Shown: piece by piece, positions 18,962-22,822 of the stretch
Layout of the letters: every line of letters starts with the position of its first letter
How positions within the stretch are numbered: the stretch's first letter is position 1
Source of the DNA: Clavulina sp. PMI_390
Taxonomy: Eukaryota; Basidiomycota; Agaricomycetes; Cantharellales; Hydnaceae
Length of the DNA: 22,822 nt
Reading direction: 5' to 3'
NCBI GenBank assembly: GCA_015039315.1
Contig: WIDE01000148.1
Span: 1-22,822, forward strand
Position numbers and translations under genes: made by a program
The notes under the pieces: model-generated
What the model was told of the DNA's origin: nothing
Databases searched by the model: none
Seen by the model: only the letters and a program-made list of their open reading frames with translations

Positions 18962-20299
18962 TCAAGCATAATCCGCAAACGCCATTTTGGGACCCGAGGT
19001 GCTGGAAACAATGCGAATATGACTTTGAAGGTGCTCTGGGATCACTGCCTTCTCTCCCATGGCATGAGAATCCATCAGGATTAAAATACTAGGACGAGCG
19101 TTGAGGAGCGTGGACAGTGCAAGAGGTAGCTCTGGATCTCGCACGCGCTCAAAGGTACCGAGATCCCCGACGTAACTAGAATCGTTAAGTCGCAGTGTTT
19201 GTAACTGAGGAAAGGCATGAGCAGGCGACGGTTCGGCATCGTCATCCAAGACTGGTGTAGCAAGAGAATGAATGAAGCTAGCCGTGTCCCCCACGGTCTC
19301 AAGGCGGAGATATTGAAGCTGGGGAGCAAGATATAGAGACGACGCCCAGGCCATAATGCTTGTATGGAAGTTTACGATATGCAGCCGAAGTAAATGAGGG
19401 AAATGAGGGCGTGTTGCAGCAAAATTCGCCGCGAGATTCTCACAGCGAAGATGTGAGAGGTTTGGAGCTTGGATATGGTTTGAGAATGAAGGCGCTGTAA
19501 CGGATAGGAATTGAAGTTTGGGAAAGGAAATGGGAGCCGTTGAGTTAGGGGGTGAGAATCCTCCGTCGTAGCGAAGATGCGTCAAATGCCGGCATTGAAG
19601 TAAGAATGGCGCAAGGGAAGCCCAGCCGGTTCTTTCATGGAGTTGTTTAAGAGATAAGTGGGTGAGATGTTGAGGTGAGAGGGACTGTATATTAGTCAAG
19701 GTGAGGCCAGTTGCATGGAAAGTGGTTAATACTGGCGTATCTTGGGGCGATTCGAACATGGGAGGGTCATTAGGGTCGACCGGAGCGGCAGAGCCGCCGC
19801 TGCGACTGAAGATGACGTGGAGCCTGTCAAGGAGTGGCAGAGGCCCAGGTAGGGTTGGCAGGAACGTATAGCCAATGATGCCCAGCTTGAGTGATCGACA
19901 CCGGGCCATGGAGCTTTGCAACAACTCCCAGATCTGCTGGATTGCCATCCGATCCAAATGTACACCCCGAATATAGATGTCTAGTGCAGAGGCTCGGGCT
20001 GATCGCTCTAGGAAGAGCTTCGTGATCCAAATTGGGGTCTCGGTGATCCTCGAGCGCAGGGCGGACACTTTTATGAATGACCATAATGTTGAAGTTGATA
20101 GAGCTACTCTCCGTAACAGAGAACAGACACCAGTGATTGTGCGCCGATAAGTCACGAGCTCTTTGTAGCCTGCATTATCATGAGCGCTCGAGCAGCAGGG
20201 GTAGGTCATAATGATGGAAATAATTTCGTATGGAAGCGTTTCGAAATAGTTTAGGCCATCTCGTTGAGGAGGTGTGGGGAGGGCAACAATTTCAGACAT
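18962..20299 (-). CDS. F-box-like protein with degenerate leucine-rich repeats (intact paralogue)
   Basis: This is a single exon of 445 residues from ATG 20299 to a TAA ending at 18962. The F-box-like region at about residues 20-75 reads ETLPYEIISIIMTYP, then TITGVCSLLRRVALS and TLWSFIKVS. This resembles the helical F-box common in Agaricomycetes and suggests Skp1 binding. The rest carries irregular leucine-rich units: LTHLSLKQL, LTHLRYDG, FPKLQFLSV, LSHLRCENLA and LQYLRLETV. The protein is closely related along its length to the interrupted gene at 17381-18670, for example ETPIWITKLFLERSA against DTPIWLTKLFLERSA, so this is a local duplication. The open frame extends upstream to 20467, but that part overlaps the last exon of the zinc transporter, so the start at 20299 is preferred. 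It lies only 89 bp after the transporter stop on the same strand. Cellular target unknown. Confidence 0.75.
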   Translation of the reverse strand: MSEIVALPTPPQRDGLNYFETLPYEIISIIMTYPCCSSAHDNAGYKELVTYRRTITGVCSLLRRVALSTSTLWSFIKVSALRSRITETPIWITKLFLERSARASALDIYIRGVHLDRMAIQQIWELLQSSMARCRSLKLGIIGYTFLPTLPGPLPLLDRLHVIFSRSGGSAAPVDPNDPPMFESPQDTPVLTTFHATGLTLTNIQSLSPQHLTHLSLKQLHERTGWASLAPFLLQCRHLTHLRYDGGFSPPNSTAPISFPKLQFLSVTAPSFSNHIQAPNLSHLRCENLAANFAATRPHFPHLLRLHIVNFHTSIMAWASSLYLAPQLQYLRLETVGDTASFIHSLATPVLDDDAEPSPAHAFPQLQTLRLNDSSYVGDLGTFERVRDPELPLALSTLLNARPSILILMDSHAMGEKAVIPEHLQSHIRIVSSTSGPKMAFADYA

Positions 20300-20388
20300 T
20301 GGCTTGTTGAAATCAATACTACCAAATAACAGATTGTATGGCTTGGTTTGGTAAGATGCTACAGAAGAAAATTCTTGCCACATTTGCA

Positions 20389-21628
20389 TTAGTGGCCGTG
20401 ACCCACGATTCCAACAAGCACAGCAGGACATAACATCCCAGCTGCGATGACACAAATCCTCGCCCATGGCGACAAATCCGCATCGTTTGCCGTGCTAGGC
20501 GAGGGAGAAGCGTCCCCATGTCCGTGTGCATGCGAGCCAAGTGGTGATAAGAGAGTGGCGACATAGAGGAACGTCCCTCCCTGCCGAGCGCATCAGAGAC
20601 TGATCGGAGAGTGTGAAGTGGCTATCGACATACCGAGAAGAGTAAGACTTTGCCAGTCCATTGATTGGCGGTCACCGGCTTTCCTTGGAACGCTGATAGG
20701 ACAAGATATGTGATGATGGTGGCAAGTGGTGTTGCCATCGAAAAGAGAGCAAGATGTAATCGTAGTATCTTGGTTGGTAGCCGCCCTATCAGGGTGGTCG
20801 TCAGTGCTAGGGCCGCGGGAGCTAGGGAAAGTGTAGTTATGATTTCAGTACGAATATACCTCGATCGGAAGAGGGAGCAAATAGGACCTTTGTGAAGTAT
20901 GAGGGCAATAAAAACGACGAGAGAAAGACTCGAGAGCCCGAATGCCCCCTCATAGTCGTCCTCAGGCCCGCTGGTTGGCACGAGACTCGCTCCCAGTGCC
21001 AGTCCATCCGCGAGGGAGTGAACTACTAGCCCAAAGGTAAGTAAGACAGAGTTGATCTTATTCTGGATAACTCCGTTGGAGCCGGAGCTTGAGCGTGACG
21101 AGACGCTGATATATTCGCCAGGCCCTGGTGACAACTCGAAATCCGCAGCGGAGATGGATGAAGGCAGTGACCCTTCTCCAGAGAGATGGGGGAGGGTAGC
21201 TGAAGCGAGTTGCGAGGAAAATTGCTCGATGCCCAACATGAAGATGAATCCAAGGAGAAGGCACATGGCGAGAGCAAAAGTCGGAGGCTCGGAGGATGCA
21301 TTTCGCTGAGACGCGGCTTCGGCCTCGAATAGAGTCTCCACGCCCCTGTGGTATGAATGATTTTACGGAGACGTCATAGCAAAGAATCAAGTGCGCTCAC
21401 TCACTCTGGAATAATAACCCCAATAGCAGCACCGAGCAACAACCCGGTTCCAAAGATGGAAAGACGTGCAAGGGCCTTTTCTAAGATATCACATGTCATT
21501 TAAGAGCATAATTATACCGAGTCAAAAGGGTTCCTACGAGAGACAGATATAGTCAACGGTAAACTGCCCGTCGCGAACGACGCGGCTCCAAGAACGGAAG
21601 ACAGAATCAGAACAGAGACGAAAGACAT
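20389..21628 (-). CDS. ZIP family zinc transporter, ZIP9 (SLC39A9/Atx2-like) subfamily
   Basis: There are five exons: 21628-21538, 21480-21405, 21345-20888, 20821-20634 and 20580-20389, giving 334 residues. ZIP proteins bring zinc and other divalent metals into the cytosol from outside or from organelles; the ZIP9/Atx2 branch is usually in the Golgi or plasma membrane. Evidence is the N-terminal membrane segment and LARLSIFGTGLLLGA then IGVIIPEGVETL, a membrane segment around LAMCLLLGFIFMLGIEQ, the metal-binding TM4 motif HSLADGLALGAS (His165, Asp169), and TM5 VVFIALILHKAPAALAL (His207, after splicing). The C-terminal blocks GGTFLYVATLLSP, HAHGHG and a final GHGH also match human ZIP9. The loop between TM3 and TM4 is Ser-rich and carries few histidines. 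The intron at 20822-20887 has a weak GTCCTA donor and a length divisible by three, discussed below. The C-terminal exon is supported by conservation although it is short. Confidence 0.88.
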
Positions 21629-21859
21629 TGAAGAGATCGGTATTTGGTTGCTTTAGACGATGACGAACTCAGTAAAGGCTCAGTCGGGATGGGAGCAAGC
21701 CCATAAAACGGAGAAACCGTGGCTTTGTTTGGCTCAAGTTGGTTCAACGCGCAGTCGCCAAATAAAGACAATTTGTCTTTTTCTGCTCTCAAGCAATATC
21801 AGGCACTACGCGCTAAACTCCTTTGAACTCTCCATTTGAACGATGTAGATCAACGACTT
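21629..21859. promoter_or_regulatory. Upstream region of the zinc transporter
   Basis: These 231 bp lie before the transporter start. They include an AT-rich patch and an 8-bp-arm palindrome at 21764-21780. If the weak plus-strand frame at 21860 is a gene, this is a divergent promoter. Confidence 0.4.
21764..21780. promoter_or_regulatory. 17-bp palindrome AAAGACAA-T-TTGTCTTT
   Basis: Two perfect 8-bp inverted arms are separated by one base, about 136 bp before the zinc transporter ATG. The form suits a dimeric DNA-binding protein. It does not resemble the yeast Zap1 zinc-response element as I know it. No function can be assigned. Confidence 0.4.
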
Positions 21860-22822
21860 ATGAAATTGTCCCGCTCAGATGCACCCTTTCTCCCCGTCGA
21901 GGTTCTTGGCACCCATCGACTTCGAGATAACAATCGATATCTCTTCACATCCGATACAATGAAGCAAACCCCTCTCCAAGCCGTAAGATAGGAAATCATG
22001 TGCAAGAGAGGTGTCCTCGCCCATGTGGCGAGTCTTGGACCAAGTTGAATGTTATTGTGCCTCCCTGATTGGGCAGAATTGATTGTGACCTGTTGGTCCA
22101 GATGATCGAGGAATCTAACTATTTGGGTCAGGCTCGACAGCTCTCGTGATTCATAAAGAACTCAATCCAGCTCGGGCAACATCAAGGTGCTACATATGAT
22201 AATGCCACAACTCGAATCACTTGCCTCATCTTGAACCGCCAAGGCACTAACACCACACACTGGCCGCATGAAAAGTTACCAGAGTGATTTCGAAAGAGGA
22301 ATCTCCAAGCTGATTGACGAGCCTGAGACTCTCACTCGCTACCTAACCCTGAGATGGATGTACAACTATTACAATAGAAACTCGGAGGACCTGGAGGTCA
22401 CGATTTGGAAAGACACCCCAGGTACGAAGTGGGATACTGTTGTTTTTTCGAGATTTGTTCTATAGCTCGATATCATACCGTGAAACAATGTGCCTGTGAC
22501 GTCATGGCGCTATTCCCTGTCGAATTAGCGTGAGAATATCGACACTCTCGTTTACGTCCAACTGACCTCGAGACCCTGGATACCGTGACGAGAGTTCTGA
22601 ACTGCAGCTGCGCGTTCAAACACGAATAAACGTCCTCATGCCAGCGTAAATTGACGACTGCGGCCCACTCTTCTAGCAACAACGCACTATCCACACAATC
22701 CCGCGTTCAACTATGCTCAGCGGCACCGTTCTCGGCTCAAAAATACTATGCGGAGGTGGGATGATGCTAGGGAACTTCCTCCCATCACTCACCGTCGAAC
22801 CTCAGGACCTCTCCAACAAGCT
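21860..22822 (+). other. Right flank with weak, unassigned coding potential
   Basis: An ATG at 21860 opens a 41-codon frame (MKLSRSDAPFLPVEVLGTHR onward) that ends at a plausible GTAAGA donor at 21983, so it could be a first exon. A 65-codon plus-strand frame at 22268-22465 encodes a tail rich in Tyr and Trp (LTRYLTLRWMYNYYN). A further ATG at 22713 opens a frame to the window edge (MLSGTVLGSKILCGGGMMLG). I could not join these into one convincing model, and none resembles a family I know. They may be parts of one poorly conserved gene, a decayed gene, or chance frames. Confidence 0.25.

Noticed and set aside
20300..20467. N-terminal extension of the F-box-like protein starting at 20467
   Set aside because: The added 56 residues overlap the last exon of the ZIP transporter, whose C-terminus (GGTFLYVATLL and final GHGH) is strongly family-like. 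The downstream ATG at 20299 puts the F-box near the N-terminus, as in the paralogue.
1..22822. Transposons, CRISPR arrays, tRNA or rRNA genes, integrated virus
   Set aside because: I saw no transposase or reverse transcriptase motifs, terminal repeats, spaced repeat arrays, rRNA-like stretches or viral proteins. A tRNA could be missed without a scan; tRNAscan-SE would settle it.

Overview
This is nuclear DNA from a filamentous basidiomycete, most likely an Agaricomycete mushroom-type fungus. The evidence is many short GT-AG introns (mostly 53-105 bp), compact intergenic spaces, several divergent F-box-like genes, and a family GH76 mannanase pair with 11 exons per gene. Gene models were built by hand from reading frames, splice signals and recalled family motifs. 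No database search or transcript data were used.

Layout, left to right: (1) the 3' end of an F-box/leucine-repeat-like gene (1-564, +). (2) A four-exon thioredoxin-fold gene (1028-1568, -) whose active-site cysteines are both gone. (3) Two tandem GH76 alpha-1,6-mannanase-like genes (2166-4003 and 5275-7127, both -). Each encodes 404 residues, and all 11 exon lengths are identical between them. The promoters share a 27-bp identical block, a TGAGTCA site, a CGG-N8-CCG dyad and a TATA-like element. (4) Mitochondrial 2-oxoglutarate dehydrogenase E1 (8224-12446, -, ten exons, 1018 aa). It is head-to-head with a mitochondrial class III CoA-transferase resembling SUGCT (13012-15010, +, eight exons, 483 aa). 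(5) An F-box protein with a possible WD-like propeller (15401-17013, -). (6) Two related F-box-like genes (17381-18670 and 18962-20299, -). The first is interrupted by one in-frame TAG where its sister has Trp. (7) A ZIP9-type zinc transporter (20389-21628, -), ending 89 bp before the F-box gene downstream of it. (8) A right flank (about 21630-22822) where I see only weak, unassigned coding potential.

The clearest functional link is the divergent pair. OGDH makes succinyl-CoA, and SUGCT-type enzymes use succinyl-CoA as CoA donor to activate glutarate in lysine breakdown. The two genes share one 565-bp intergenic region. The GH76 pair looks like an old tandem duplication kept under protein-level selection: exons match closely while introns have drifted. 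The most unusual single gene is the cysteine-less thioredoxin-like protein.
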